Assembly: GCF_003286085.1 (NCBI RefSeq) | Contig: NW_020825430.1 | Span: forward strand, 62,001 to 126,000 | Direction: 5' to 3' | DNA from: Drosophila persimilis | Lineage: Eukaryota; Arthropoda; Insecta; Diptera; Drosophilidae | Length of the DNA stretch: 64,000 nucleotides | Shown: positions 52,412-63,851 of the stretch, one piece after another | Numbering within the stretch: the stretch's first letter is position 1 | Layout: each line of letters begins with the position of its first letter | Program-made: the position numbers and the translations under genes | Notes under the pieces: model-generated | What the model was told of the DNA's origin: nothing | The model's input: only the letters and a program-made list of their open reading frames with translations | The model's database searches: none

Positions 52412-53356
52412 ATGCCGCTGACAGAAATACACCTGAACCAAGCCTTGAAGTCAATCAGGCAAATTCCACCATACGACGGATGCCAAGAACGTTTAAGTTC
52501 GTTCATAAGCAGGATTGAGTACATCTCCGGATTGTACCCAACAGAAGACCGCAGACAACAAAGCATCATGTACGGAGCCACTGAGGGTCAACTGTGCGGA
52601 CGAGCACAACTTTTATCACAGAGCTTTCAACCCAACACCTGGAGTGATCTAAAGGAAGCCCTAATCAGCAAATTCAACAACCACACTCCATACGAGACGC
52701 TACTACAACAATTACACGATACCAAATTCAATGGGAGTATTCGTAAGTTCATAGAGGAACTAGAAATTAAGTCCAATGTTATAATAAGCAAACTAAATCT
52801 GGAAACTAGCGCAGAAAATAAGATAATCTTTAAAAACGCTCTGGAAAATGCCACCAGACATACCATAGAAGATGCTCTACCCAATAGACTGTTCATTATC
52901 TTTGCAAAGAAAGACATTTCTACTATGGCTAAACTAGAACAATCAGCTCAAGAGTTAGGAATCTACGAAAATTTCGTAAATGATAACAAGAATCACGAAC
53001 ACTCAAGAAACGGAAATAACAATCGTAGGAACGTTGGAACTTATTACCCTCGCTATAGTAGTAACGATTATAACAATCAAAACCCAAGTACTTCCAGAAA
53101 TAATCATGGAACGAATCGAAATAATTCAGGAAATAATGCAGTAAATAATAAAGGATTATTTAATGAATTTAGAAATTCCTTAAACCAGGGCAGAGCACAG
53201 AATCCCACTAACTATCAAATTAACCAGACTCAGGCAGGTAGCAGTGCACCAAATCAGCCAGTCAAACGATCTAGGGAAAGCCAAAGTGGACATATGAAAA
53301 TGGATGTAAATTTTCAGCAGAGTGCCTCGGAAGAAATCGAGGAGGACCATATATAG
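52412..53356 (+). CDS. gag: Gag of the second errantivirus
   Basis: 314 codons from ATG 52412, fully open. An N-terminal helical capsid-like part (YDGCQERLSSFISRIEYISG, FNGSIRKFIEELE) is followed by an Asn/Arg/Gly-rich tail (residues about 195-290) and the conserved acidic end SEEIEEDHI. No zinc knuckle, as usual in this group. Pol begins in the -1 frame across the stop. The heptamer corresponding to TTTTTTA in element A reads CATATATAG here, so a classical slippery site is not evident. Confidence 0.87.
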   Translation: MPLTEIHLNQALKSIRQIPPYDGCQERLSSFISRIEYISGLYPTEDRRQQSIMYGATEGQLCGRAQLLSQSFQPNTWSDLKEALISKFNNHTPYETLLQQLHDTKFNGSIRKFIEELEIKSNVIISKLNLETSAENKIIFKNALENATRHTIEDALPNRLFIIFAKKDISTMAKLEQSAQELGIYENFVNDNKNHEHSRNGNNNRRNVGTYYPRYSSNDYNNQNPSTSRNNHGTNRNNSGNNAVNNKGLFNEFRNSLNQGRAQNPTNYQINQTQAGSSAPNQPVKRSRESQSGHMKMDVNFQQSASEEIEEDHI

Positions 53357-56108
53357 AAATAATTGTAAATAATAAAAAGTTAAGAGGTATCGCGGACTCG
53401 GGATCGTCAATAAATCTAATAAAGGAAAACTATACAGATTCCAAAGTCGATAGCGACAACCTCACCGTCCATACCATCAAAGGACCCGTCCGTCTGACTC
53501 AGAGCATTACACGTAATGCAACCAACAACTGTCCGACAAAACAAAAATTTTATATTCATAATTTTTCTGAAAATTATGACAAACTCTTAGGCAGAGAATA
53601 TTTGATGGTCAGCAAAGCCGTCATCGATTACCGAAATGAAACGGTAACGTTAGGAGAAAGGTCATACCCAATCATCCAAAGTGGAGAAGAAATTGCCGAC
53701 GGCAAGACCGCACACAAAGGTGATAAGTCATCTTCAAAGGAAGATATAACTACACCCAAGTGCCTTGACCCATCTCCTGAAGGAGAGCAATACTTCGCTG
53801 CCGCATTAGAGAATGAATTAAGGGAATGTAACCAGCTAAGGTTGGAACATCTAAATGACGAAGAAAAGGAGAAACTAAAGAAAGTTCTCTATGAATTTAA
53901 GGACGTGCAGTATAAAGAAGGTGACATTTTGACCTTCACTAGTACTATAAAGCACGAAATTAAAACCCATCACGAAGATCCTGTATATCGTCGACCATAT
54001 AAGTATGCTCAAATACACGATCAGGAAGTGACCCAACAAATAAATGATATGATTAGACAGGGAATCATTCGTAAGTCGAATTCTCCCTATTGTGCACCCA
54101 TTGCTATGATACCAAAGAAGATAGATGCTTCAGGAAAGCAGAAATATCGTATGGTAGTAGATTATAGAAGTCTTAACGAGGTGACAATCAAGCACAAATT
54201 TCCTACCTCCAGAATGGACGAAATCCTAGATAAACTAGGTAGGTGCCAATATTTTACAACAATCGATTTAGCTAAGGGATTCCATCAAATTCCCATGGAA
54301 CCTAGCTCGATCCCAAAAACAGCTTTCTCCTCGAAGCATGGTCATTACGAGTTCACTCGTATGCCTTTTGGGCTAACCACTGCCCCCGCCACATTCCAAA
54401 GATGCATGAACAATCTGTTAGAAGATTTAATTTTCAAAGATTGCCTTGTGTATCTAGACGACATCATTATCTATTCCAAATCATTGGAAGAACATTTTTT
54501 GTCTCTTAAAAGGGTCTTTGGAAAGTTGAGAGATGCAAACCTCAAACTTCAAATGGATAAGTGTTAATTCCTTAAGAAAGAAACGGAATTCCTAGGCCAT
54601 GTAGTAACAACTAACGGCATAGTTCCTAATCCAAAGAAAATATCCGCCATAATAAACTTCCCAATACCCAATACAACCACAAAAATAAAATCATTCATAG
54701 GTTTATGCGGATTTTATAGGAAATTCATTCCCAATTTTGCTAATATAGCAAAACCAATGACACTCAAATTAAAGAAACGAGCAGTCATAGACCCAACCGA
54801 GGAAAAATACGTCGAGGCCTTCGAAAAGTTGAAAGTACTTATCACCTCAGACCCCATCCTCGCATTCCCAGATTTCAACAAAATGTTCACGGTAACAACC
54901 GATGCAAGTAACATTGCATTAGGAGCAGTGTTGTCGCAAGACCACAAACGTTTGTGATATTAAGTGATCACAAACCCTTGATTTGGTTGAATAACCTCAA
55001 GGAACCAAATATGAAGCTACAACGATGGAAGATCAAATTAAATGAATTTGACTTCAAAATAAAATATTTACCAGGAAAGGAGAACCATGTAGCCGATGCG
55101 CTATCAAGAGTAAAGATTAACGAAAACCTACTCGGGGAAACCATTAATAGTGATTGTGCAACGGTCCATAGCGCGCAAGAAGATAATACAAATTATATTC
55201 CACTTACAGAGCGACCAATCAATTACTATAATAGGCAAATAGAACTGATTAAAGGTAATGAGGATAAGGTAGAAACATCCCACTATTTCCACAAGATACT
55301 GATAAAAATCACATATACTGAAATGACAGAGTAATTAGCGAAAGATATAATAAAGGAATATGTGTGTACCAAAAAGAGTGCACTATATTTCCATAATGAA
55401 GTAGACTTCCCACTGTTCCAAAGGGCATTCCTGGAGATAATCAGTCCAAACCACTTCACAAAACTGATTAAATCCAGTACCAAACTCATAGATATTCCGA
55501 ACTACTCCGAATTCAAGGAACAAATATTGAAGAATCATAAAGAGCTACTTCACCCCGGTATCGAAAAGACCACTAATTGGTTTAAAGGAAAATTCTACTA
55601 CCCCGATTATCAAAAATTAATCCAAAATATTATCAATGAATGTCCTACGTGCAACGTTGCTAAAACAGAGCATCGTAACACCAATCTAACCTTCGAAATC
55701 ACCCGTGAAATACATAATATCTGAGAAAAGTATGTCATGAATTTTTATCTGGTAGGCAATCAACAATTCCTATCATGCATTGATGTATATTCTAAATTCG
55801 CTACCCTTGTAGAAGTTAAGAGTCGTGACTGGTTAGAAACAAAGAGAGCCATCATAAAAGTCTTTAACGAAATGGGCAAGCCACAGGGAATTAAAGCCGA
55901 CAAAGATTCAGCCTTTATGTGCGCCGCATTGCAAGCATGGTTGAATGCGGAAAATGTGAAAATCGAAATCACTACCAGTAAAAACGGAGTTTCTGATGTA
56001 GAACGGCTACATAAAACGATCAATGAAAAATTAAGAATCATTTCAAGCGAGGATAACATAGAAAACAAGCTCACAAAATTCGAGTTAATTCTATACACTT
56101 ATAACCAT
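53347..56108 (+). pseudogene. pol: Pol of the second errantivirus, first tandem copy (several lesions)
   Basis: Protease active site IADSGSSINLI at about 53390. RT blocks: PYCAPIAMIPKK (about 54085), MVVDYRSLNE, TIDLAKGFHQIPM (about 54260), FTRMPFGLTTAP (about 54355) and the catalytic YLDDII at about 54450. A stop at 54565 replaces a Glu codon present in the second copy. RNase H begins at [18 protein letters not shown] (about 54890) and lacks about 121 bases near 54948. A TAA at 55332 (shared with the second copy) separates RNase H from integrase. Integrase has HPGIEKTTNW...CPTCN and catalytic residues in SCIDVYSKF, KADKDSAF and DVERLH; another stop occurs near 55722. The integrase end is cut by the BEL/Pao derivative at 56109. 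Confidence 0.88.
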
Positions 56109-56474
56109 TGTGGAGATAATGGTTTTTATCCCCAATCGGCCGACTAATTATTTCAATTAAATAAAACTCGGCGCAGAAATAAAATTGCGATATGTTCTTT
56201 AATGCGTGACATCCAAATTGCAAGTGTGGCTTGCCTGCCCTTTACATTGCCGCTCCGATCGCTAAGCGCAGCTTCGCTCGGCCGACGTCGGCAGGCAGAC
56301 ACAAAGCGGAGATAGCGAAGAGCGAGCTGGCAGAGAGCGTTTAGCAGGGCAAGCAAGCGCAAAGCTTTAACAAACAAATGAGTGACATAGACATAAGTAA
56401 CAAACAAAATAAGCGGCTGAGGGCCAAGAATTAGGTGCTATTTGGCAAGCAGCTAATCGGCTGGGTTCTGCTCA
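56109..56474 (-). repeat. 3' LTR of the BEL/Pao derivative
   Basis: 366 bp on the minus strand from TGAGCAGAACCC to ...TTATCTCCACA, directly after the polypurine tract. The last seven codons of the upstream frame lie inside it. There is no second copy in the window to confirm the ends. Confidence 0.6.
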
Positions 56475-58006
56475 CCCCCCGTTGGAAGGCAAAGGCTTTC
56501 AACAGATCCATCCTGAAGGGGCAGAACCGCTATTTTTCCAACGGCCCTCTTGAAGATGCTTGCTTGGGCGCAGCTGGCGGCTACGCTGGGATGATCGTCG
56601 AACGCAGCAATCGGCGCTTCTTTACGAAGGCGGCTTGTCGTGATTACGTCTTGATCATCGGGAACCTCTGTAATTGCATAGAATGGCAGGTAATTTGGCA
56701 ATGTAGAAATTGTTGAAAGTTGAATTTCATTTAGCGTGGATATGTAGGTTTTTAATATATCGAAAAGTTCGCGCTGCAGTTCCTGATTCTCCGATCGCAG
56801 TTTTTCCACTTGCACCTGGCACTCGAGCAGCTGCTTCCTGCATTGCTGCTCTAAGTTTTGGTACTCCAGCGTTGTGGGCCGAAAATCGTCATTAGAGATG
56901 GAGGAGGAATTTTCAAAAGCGGCTAGAACTGCACGCTTATTCTCCGAGCTATCAATGCTTCCTGACACTATCCAACCAAGTTTTGTCTCCTGCAATGTTG
57001 GCAATTGGTCTGATAGTCGAATCTGTCCGACGCACATTAAATCGAAGAACAAACCACCACCTATCAACAGATCGATACGTTGGGGCTTGGAGAAATTAGG
57101 ATCAGCTAGTTTTAGATTATTCGGCATGGGCCAATCCTTTGCGTCTAGGCCGAAGTTAGGCTGCATTTCCGTAATTGAGTTGGTAACAATTGCAGCGAAG
57201 GAAGCTCGATAGCTTGCGTCCTGGGATTGTACAACTATATGTACAGACTTGCTCGAAGGTAGAATGGAATCTCCGATTCCAGAGATGTGATCATAAGACG
57301 AGCGATGATCCAACTGCAACTGATCAGCAAGTCTAGATGTTACAAAGTTTGCCTGTGACGCAGAATCCAAAATGGCACGACATGGGATAAGTGCTCCATA
57401 ACGATCTGTTACATGGACGAGGGCAGTAGGTAGCAACACGTTCTGGCTGGGCTGAGATTTCTGGATCGAGGGGGGAGGGCTAGAACACCCGCTTGCTAGA
57501 AGCACAGTCGCGGCCTCTTGCTGGATCGATTCCTCGGCCGGTGAAGAGGAAGATGAAGCACCAGTTCCCGATTGAATGTGGAGTAGCGTGTGATGTTTGG
57601 CCTGGCAATGCCTGCAAAGTCCTGACCTGCACCTCTGCAATTCATGGCCTTTGTTGAGACAGTTCAAACACAAGCGGCTCTTTTTTGCTTCTTTGTACCT
57701 TTCAAACGCAGAGAGATTCAGGAATGCCTGACATCTAGATATGTAATGCTCGGAGGAATTGCAATGGTTACATATGGGGTTAGGATGGTCGTTACTGGAG
57801 GTGATAAGGGTGACAGGTTTGTCTTCTCCCACCTGTTGACTAGGACTTGTTGCCATGGCTGATCCCAAATTCTCCAGCATCCGACATCTCGCTTCCAAAA
57901 ATGAGGCCATGCTTGACCACCGAGGCAATCCTGACGTCGGCAAGTTCTCTTCCCATTTCTCTTTTGTTTTGTGGTCCAGTTTCGTGCCTATGATGAAGAT
58001 CAGCAA
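56453..58006 (-). CDS. BEL/Pao Gag C-terminus and protease fused to a coiled-coil-like tail, no RT
   Basis: 517 codons open. It continues the Gag of the preceding frame after a small indel near 58030 (KLDHKTKEKWEENLP at the start). Two zinc knuckles are intact: CNHCNSSEHYISRC and CLNCLNKGHELQRC (about residues 78-126), then CRHCQAKHHTLLH. The protease has AILDSASQANFVTSRLADQL at about residue 215 and LLIGGGLFFDLM, LGWIVSGS further on. Where RT should begin there is instead a stretch of about 160 residues with heptad-like Leu/Gln/Glu pattern (LEQQCRKQLLECQVQVEKLR) and a Pro/Ala-rich end. It stops inside the LTR. The tail could be a captured host sequence or the result of an internal deletion; I cannot tell which. 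Confidence 0.65.
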   Translation of the reverse strand: MLIFIIGTKLDHKTKEKWEENLPTSGLPRWSSMASFLEARCRMLENLGSAMATSPSQQVGEDKPVTLITSSNDHPNPICNHCNSSEHYISRCQAFLNLSAFERYKEAKKSRLCLNCLNKGHELQRCRSGLCRHCQAKHHTLLHIQSGTGASSSSSPAEESIQQEAATVLLASGCSSPPPSIQKSQPSQNVLLPTALVHVTDRYGALIPCRAILDSASQANFVTSRLADQLQLDHRSSYDHISGIGDSILPSSKSVHIVVQSQDASYRASFAAIVTNSITEMQPNFGLDAKDWPMPNNLKLADPNFSKPQRIDLLIGGGLFFDLMCVGQIRLSDQLPTLQETKLGWIVSGSIDSSENKRAVLAAFENSSSISNDDFRPTTLEYQNLEQQCRKQLLECQVQVEKLRSENQELQRELFDILKTYISTLNEIQLSTISTLPNYLPFYAITEVPDDQDVITTSRLRKEAPIAAFDDHPSVAASCAQASIFKRAVGKIAVLPLQDGSVESLCLPTGGEQNPAD

Positions 58007-58791
58007 CCCATCCGAAATCTCCTGGTCTGAAGTGCACGCAAGTGCGAATTGATTTTGTCGCTGAGCGCGCGCAAGCCGATAGCTGAGCCCTTCTCCACCC
58101 CTTGCAGCCCGAAAATAGCCTTGACGTGTGCCTGAAAATGTAACAGTTTATTATCGAATCGCAACATTAGCAAATTCAACGCCTTGTCGTAATTCTCCTC
58201 AGAAAGTTCCAAGGAACGAATCGTATCCAGCGCAGCACCATCTAGACATCCACGAAGATATTGGAATTTTTCGATGATTGGGATACGATGGTCTTTGTGC
58301 ACCATTGTCGAGAACATCGAGTGGAATTCTGGCCAATCCATGTAGTTCCCACCGAATCGCGGAAGCTGCAACTCGGGCTTTCTAGAACGGCCTATACTAT
58401 TATAGGCGAACAACGACGAATTTCCCTCGAGAGTATGCCGAGCTGTTGAATTGGCAACATTTACCGTGCGAGCAGCCATCAACTCCCGCGACAGCCTGGA
58501 CCTAACCTTGACATAAACATTCGAAAAGTCCAGCCGGGCATCATGGGCTAACTGCAGGAAATCCAGCCTTTCAAGGCTCGTTTGAGCGGCATCGAAATCG
58601 GCATTCATTCGCTCGATTTGTTCTAAGCGAGCTTGAAGTTCTGCCTCATCTAACTCGGCGAGCTCTTCCTTGGTGAGAAAGCGATCCATGGCATTTAGTT
58701 GGCGCGCGACGGACTCGGCCTTGTGTTTGTAGAAATCTACATCACTCGGCATTGCTGCGTTCGCGACATTGGTAGGCTCAGGTGCTGCCAT
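58000..58791 (-). CDS. gag: BEL/Pao Gag N-terminal part
   Basis: 263 codons from ATG at 58791. The N-terminus is a long charged helix (LTKEELAELDEAELQARLEQ). The middle has the Pao Gag motifs LQLPRFGGNYMDWPEFHSMF and FQYLRGCLDGAALD. The frame ends at 58000 by running past an indel near 58030; the homologous protein continues in the overlapping frame at 58006. Together the two frames would form a Gag-protease protein. Confidence 0.8.
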   Translation of the reverse strand: MAAPEPTNVANAAMPSDVDFYKHKAESVARQLNAMDRFLTKEELAELDEAELQARLEQIERMNADFDAAQTSLERLDFLQLAHDARLDFSNVYVKVRSRLSRELMAARTVNVANSTARHTLEGNSSLFAYNSIGRSRKPELQLPRFGGNYMDWPEFHSMFSTMVHKDHRIPIIEKFQYLRGCLDGAALDTIRSLELSEENYDKALNLLMLRFDNKLLHFQAHVKAIFGLQGVEKGSAIGLRALSDKINSHLRALQTRRFRMGC

Positions 58792-59107
58792 GTTGAGGTT
58801 TTAAAAGAGTCACTCAGCACGACCGAAAAAGACACCCTGTATACGTATAAACGTGCGAACCGAAAGCAAAGGGATTACAGCTAATGCCTTTAGCTGTGCG
58901 GCTGTGCGAGCTGTCCGATTCCGCTTTGTACTCAGCTTGTGTGTATTAGTGAGTTCGCTGCACTGCACTGACCGAATTGTCGCGACAGAGAAATTAATAG
59001 CCAGCAATGCGTGTATGTAGGTGTATGTAAGTATGTTTTAGCACCGAATGGTGCTTAACCGCCGAAAATTTGTTAAGGCTAACGAATGTCGATCGCGAAT
59101 GATAATA
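58792..59107 (-). other. Leader-like region upstream of the BEL/Pao Gag
   Basis: No gene. Contains a GCACCGAATGGTGC hairpin-like palindrome near 59041. The junction back to errantivirus sequence is near AATAAGTTAGGAAG (about 59103-59116). Confidence 0.4.
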
Positions 59108-59382
59108 AGTTAGGAAGCTCAATCATTTGAATAACGATCGAATTGACTTTGAAGTAGACACACGCTACAAGAATGCACCCCTAGTTAAAACAAAAACAAC
59201 CAACCCGTTCAAAAGAACAGGTGAAATTAGGCAGGTAGACGAAAAGCACTTTGAAGAGAAAAATAGAGGGAGAAAAATCACCCACTATAAAACAAAATTC
59301 AAAAGAAAGAAAAAATCTAATAAAAGTAAATACGATAATTGCAGAGTACCCGAAGAGAGTACTGGGAATCCGGAGCTACAAC

Positions 59383-60699
59383 ATGATTAAGATTATAATC
59401 TTACTAATGTTCACCGTCCTACAAGCTAACGGACAGAATATAGAGATAGATCCCATCAACTCAAGGAATGGATATCTCATATTCAAAACAAATACCATTA
59501 ACATACCCATTAATTATGAATACCACTATCTAACAATTAATATAACAAAAACAGATGAAACATATCAGAGTTTACTAGAACAGGCAACCCAATTTGATAA
59601 CGAAATCCAAGTTCAATATTTAGTCGAGAAATTGCAACGTGAATTCAACGGCATAAAAATAGCCAAAAGATACAGAAGAGGCCTTATAAATGCAGTAGGC
59701 ACAATATATAAATATCTATTTGGAACGTTAGATCAAGATGATAAGGTCGAATTAGAAGGGAAATTAGACAATCTGGCTAGCCACAGTGTTCAAGTTAACG
59801 AATTAAACTTAGTAATTGAAGCAGTAAATTCCGGCATAGAAGTTGTCAATAAATTAAACAAAGATAATGACAGAAATAAGCAACTAGAAATATTAATATT
59901 TAACCTTCAACATTTTACTGAGTACATAGAGGATATTGAATTAGGCATGCAGCTAACAAGATTAGGTATCTTTAATCCAAAATTATTGAGGCAGGATTAC
60001 CTGAAACACATCGATTCAGAGAAATTATTAAATATCAAAACATCTACTTGGTTGAAATCAGACACTAACGAAATACTAATAATTTCCAACATCCCACGAG
60101 AGATCAGAAATATTCCTATACTTAAAATTGTTCCATATCCAGATGAAGATAATAACATCCTCACTGACCTAACGCAAAACAATTATTACATTCTAGAAAA
60201 CGAGGTATATGAAAAAGAATCAAAACGAAAAATAAATGACGAATGTATTTCAGGAATAGTCAAACAAGTAGAAACAAAATGTCCATACACCAAAGCACAC
60301 CAAAACTTTCAAATAAGTTTCATAGAACCCAATATATTGTTAACTTGGAAATTACCAAAAACCTTATTAAACCAAGATTGCCTAAACCAAGAAATAAAAG
60401 TAGAAGGTAACGCATTAATAAAAATACATAATTGCAGTTTACAATTAAACGAATTCTTAATATCCAACTCAATACCAGAATTTGCACAGAGCATATACAT
60501 CAACAATAACGTAACAAAAATTAAACCACTGTCTTATTTGCAAACCAAAGAAATCGTAATAGAAAATACGCGATTAAATAATGTATTACATGTAAGCTTA
60601 ATACTACTATTTGTCATAATCATAATAGGATTAAGCTACAAATTGTTTAGTCTAAGTAAAAGCAATAAGCCTAAGACCGACCGATTCCAAAGTCAATAG
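59383..60699 (+). CDS. env: Env-like glycoprotein of the second errantivirus, first copy (altered C-terminus)
   Basis: 438 codons from ATG 59383; the frame extends upstream without another good start. Signal-like N-terminus (MIKIIILLMFTVLQANG). A furin-type RYRR site near residue 91 precedes a fusion-peptide-like stretch (GLINAVGTIYKYLFGTLDQDD). Cysteines lie in the second half, and a membrane span with LILLFVIIIIGLSYKLF is close to the end. The last few codons and the stop come from pol sequence at the tandem junction (60683), so the native tail is lost. The main body is open. As in other errantiviruses it would be expressed from a spliced RNA. Confidence 0.83.
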   Translation: MIKIIILLMFTVLQANGQNIEIDPINSRNGYLIFKTNTINIPINYEYHYLTINITKTDETYQSLLEQATQFDNEIQVQYLVEKLQREFNGIKIAKRYRRGLINAVGTIYKYLFGTLDQDDKVELEGKLDNLASHSVQVNELNLVIEAVNSGIEVVNKLNKDNDRNKQLEILIFNLQHFTEYIEDIELGMQLTRLGIFNPKLLRQDYLKHIDSEKLLNIKTSTWLKSDTNEILIISNIPREIRNIPILKIVPYPDEDNNILTDLTQNNYYILENEVYEKESKRKINDECISGIVKQVETKCPYTKAHQNFQISFIEPNILLTWKLPKTLLNQDCLNQEIKVEGNALIKIHNCSLQLNEFLISNSIPEFAQSIYINNNVTKIKPLSYLQTKEIVIENTRLNNVLHVSLILLFVIIIIGLSYKLFSLSKSNKPKTDRFQSQ

Positions 60700-63600
60700 C
60701 GACAACCTCACCGTCCATACCATCAAAGGACCCGTCCGTCTGACTCAGAGCATTACACGTAATGCAACCAACAACTGTCCGACAAAACAAAAATTTTATA
60801 TTCATAATTTTTCTGAAAATTATGACAAACTCTTAGGCAGAGAATATTTGATGGTCAGCAAAGCCGTCATCGATTACCGAAATGAAACGGTAACGTTAGG
60901 AGAAAGGTCATACCCAATCATCCAAAGTGGAGAAGAAATTGCCGACGGCAAGACCGCACACAAAGGTGATAAGTCATCTTCAAAGGAAGATATAACTACA
61001 CCCAAGTGCCTTGACCCATCTCCTGAAGGAGAGCAATACTTCGCTTCCGCATTAGAGAATGAATTAAGGGAATGTAACCAGCTAAGGTTGGAACATCTAA
61101 ATGACGAAGAAAAGGAGAAACTAAAGAAAGTTCTCTATGAATTTAAGGACGTGCAGTATAAAGAAGGTGACATTTTGACCTTCACTAGTACTATAAAGCA
61201 CGAAATTAAAACCCATCAGGAAGATCCTGTATATCGTCGACCATATAAGTATGCTCAAATACACGATCAGGAAGTGACCCAACAAATAAAAGATATGATT
61301 AGACAGGGAATCATTCGTAAGTCGAATTCTCCCTATTGTGCACCCATTGCTATGATACCAAAGAAGATAGATGCTTCAGGAAAGCAGAAATATCGTATGG
61401 TAGTAGATTATAGAAGTCTTAACGAGGTGACAATCAAGCACAAATTTCCTACCCCCAGAATGGACGAAATCCTAGATAAACTAGGTAGGTGCCAATATTT
61501 TACAACAATCGATTTAGCTAAGGGATTCCATCAAATTCCCATGGAACCTAGCTCGATCCCAAAAACAGCTTTCTCCTCGAAGCATGGTCATTACGAGTTC
61601 ACTCGTATGCCTTTTGGGCTAACCACTGCCCCCGCCACATTCCAAAGATGCATGAACAATCTGTTAGAAGATTTAATTTTCAAAGATTGCCTTGTGTATC
61701 TAGACGACATCATTATCTATTCCACATCATTGGAAGAACATTTGTTGTCTCTTAAAAGGGTCTTTGGAAAGTTGAGAGATGCAAACCTCAAACTTCAAAT
61801 GGATAAGTGTGAATTCCTTAAGAAAGAAACGGAATTCCTAGGCCATGTAGTAACAACTAACGGCATAGTTCCTAATCCAAAGAAAATATCCGCCATAATA
61901 AACTTCCCAATACCCAATACAACCACAAAAATAAAATCATTCATAGGTTTATGCGGATTTTATAGGAAATTCATTCCCAATTTTGCTAATATAGCAAAAC
62001 CAATGACACTCAAATTAAAGAAACGATCAGTCATAGACCCAACCGAGGAAAAATACGTCGAGGCCTTCGAAAAGTTGAAAGTACTTATCACCTCAGACCC
62101 CATCCTCGCATTCCCAGATTTCAACAAAATGTTCACGGTAACAACCGATGCAAGTAACATTGCATTAGGAGCAGTGTTGTCGCAAGACCACAAACCAATT
62201 TGCTATGCAAGTAGAACCTTAAACGAACATGAAATTAATTATTCAGCAATAGAAAAGGAATTACTAGCTATAGTTTGGGCAACTAAGTATTTCAGATCAT
62301 ACCTGTTTGGTAGAACGTCTGTGATATTAAGTGATCACAAACCCTTGATTTGGTTGAATAACCTCAAGGAACCAAATACGAAGCTACAACGATGGAAGCT
62401 CAAATTAAATGAATTTGACTTCAAAATAAAATATTTACCAGGAAAGGAGAACCATGTAGCCGATGCGCTATCAAGAGTAAAGATTAACGAAAACCTACTC
62501 GGGGAAACCATTAATAGTGATTGTGCAACGGTCCATAGCGCGCAAGAAGATAATACAAATTATATTCCTCTTACAGAGCGACCAATCAATTACTATAATA
62601 GGCAAATAGAACTGATTAAAAGTAATGAGGATAAGGTAGAAACATCCCACTATTTCCACAAGATACTGATAAAAATCACATATACTGAAATGACAGAGTA
62701 ATTAGCGAAAGATATAATAAAGGAATATGTGTGTACCAAAAAGAGTGCACTATATTTCCATAATGAAGTAGACTTCCCACTGTTCCAAAGGGCATTCCTG
62801 GAGATAATCAGTCCAAACCACTTCACAAAACTGATTAAATCCAGTACCAAACTCATAGATATTCCGAACTACTCCGAATTCAAGGAACAAATATTGAAGA
62901 ATCATAAAGAGCTACTTCACCCCGGTATCGAAAAGACCACTAATTGGTTTAAAGGAAAATTCTACTACCCCGATTATCAAAAATTAATCCAAAATATTAT
63001 CAATGAATGTCCTACGTGCAACGTTGCTAAAACAGAGCATCGTAACACCAATCTAACCTTCGAAATCACCCCTGAAATACAAAATATCAGAGAAAAGTAT
63101 GTCATGGATTTTTATAGTAGTAGTTTTTATAGTGGTAGGCAATCAACAATTCCTATCATGCATTGATGTATATTCTAAATTCGCTACCCTTGTAGAAGTT
63201 AAGAGTCGTGACTGGTTAGAAGCAATGAGAGCCATCATAAAAGTCTTTAACGAAATGGGCAAGCCACAGGGAATTAAAGCCGACAAAGATTCAGCCTTTA
63301 TGTGCGCCGCATTGCAAGCATGGTTGAATGCGGAAAATGTGAAAATCGAAATCACTACCAGTAAATTCGGAGTTTCTGATGTAGAACGGCTACATAAAAC
63401 GATCAATGAAAAATTAAGAATCATTTCAAGCGAGGATAACATAGAAAACAAGCTCACAAAATTCGAGTTAATTCTATACACTTATAACCATAAAACGGTT
63501 CATAATACTACAAAAAGATCCCCAGCTGATATCTTCCTGTACGCCGGACTATCAGATTATAACACCCAACTGAATAAAGTTAGGAAGATCAATCATTTGA

Positions 63601-63845
63601 ATAACGATCGAATTGACTTTGAAGTAGACACACGCTACAAGAATGCACCCCTAGTTAAAACAAAAACAACCAACCCGTTCAAAAGAACAGGTGAAATTAG
63701 GCAGGTAGACGAAAAGCACTTTGAAGAGAAAAATAGAGGGAGAAAAATCACCCACTATAAACAAAATTCAAAAGAAAGAAAAAATCTAATAAAAGTAAAT
63801 AAGATAATTGCAGAGTACCCGAAGAGAGTACTGGGAATCCGGAGC
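60683..63845 (+). pseudogene. pol: Pol of the second errantivirus, second tandem copy
   Basis: Begins within the protease-RT linker, lacking the protease active site. The frame is open from 60683 to 62701 and includes the complete RT (catalytic YLDDII at about 61695) and complete RNase H (KELLAIVWATKYF and LSDHKPLIW present). The TAA at 62699 is the same as in the first copy; the frame resumes after it and carries the integrase HHCC region. Near 63115 an insertion-type change (repeated TTTTATAGT) shifts the frame, and the integrase core continues in the overlapping frame to the C-terminal region around 63840 (KIIAEYPKRVLGIRSYN). Confidence 0.87.
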
Positions 63846-63851
63846 TACAAC

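Larger units (their letters stand above)
56109..59107 (-). mobile_element. RT-less BEL/Pao derivative inserted in the second errantivirus
   Basis: On the minus strand: Gag (58791-58000), a Gag-protease frame with an unusual C-terminus (58006-56453), a polypurine tract GGGGGGTGAG (56480-56471) and a TG...CA LTR (56474-56109). No RT, RNase H or integrase is present, so it is non-autonomous. The 5' LTR is not found at the other end (58792-59107 holds only leader-like sequence). About 100 bases of integrase coding sequence are missing at the insertion compared with the second tandem copy (63491-63585). The right border is approximate. Confidence 0.7.
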
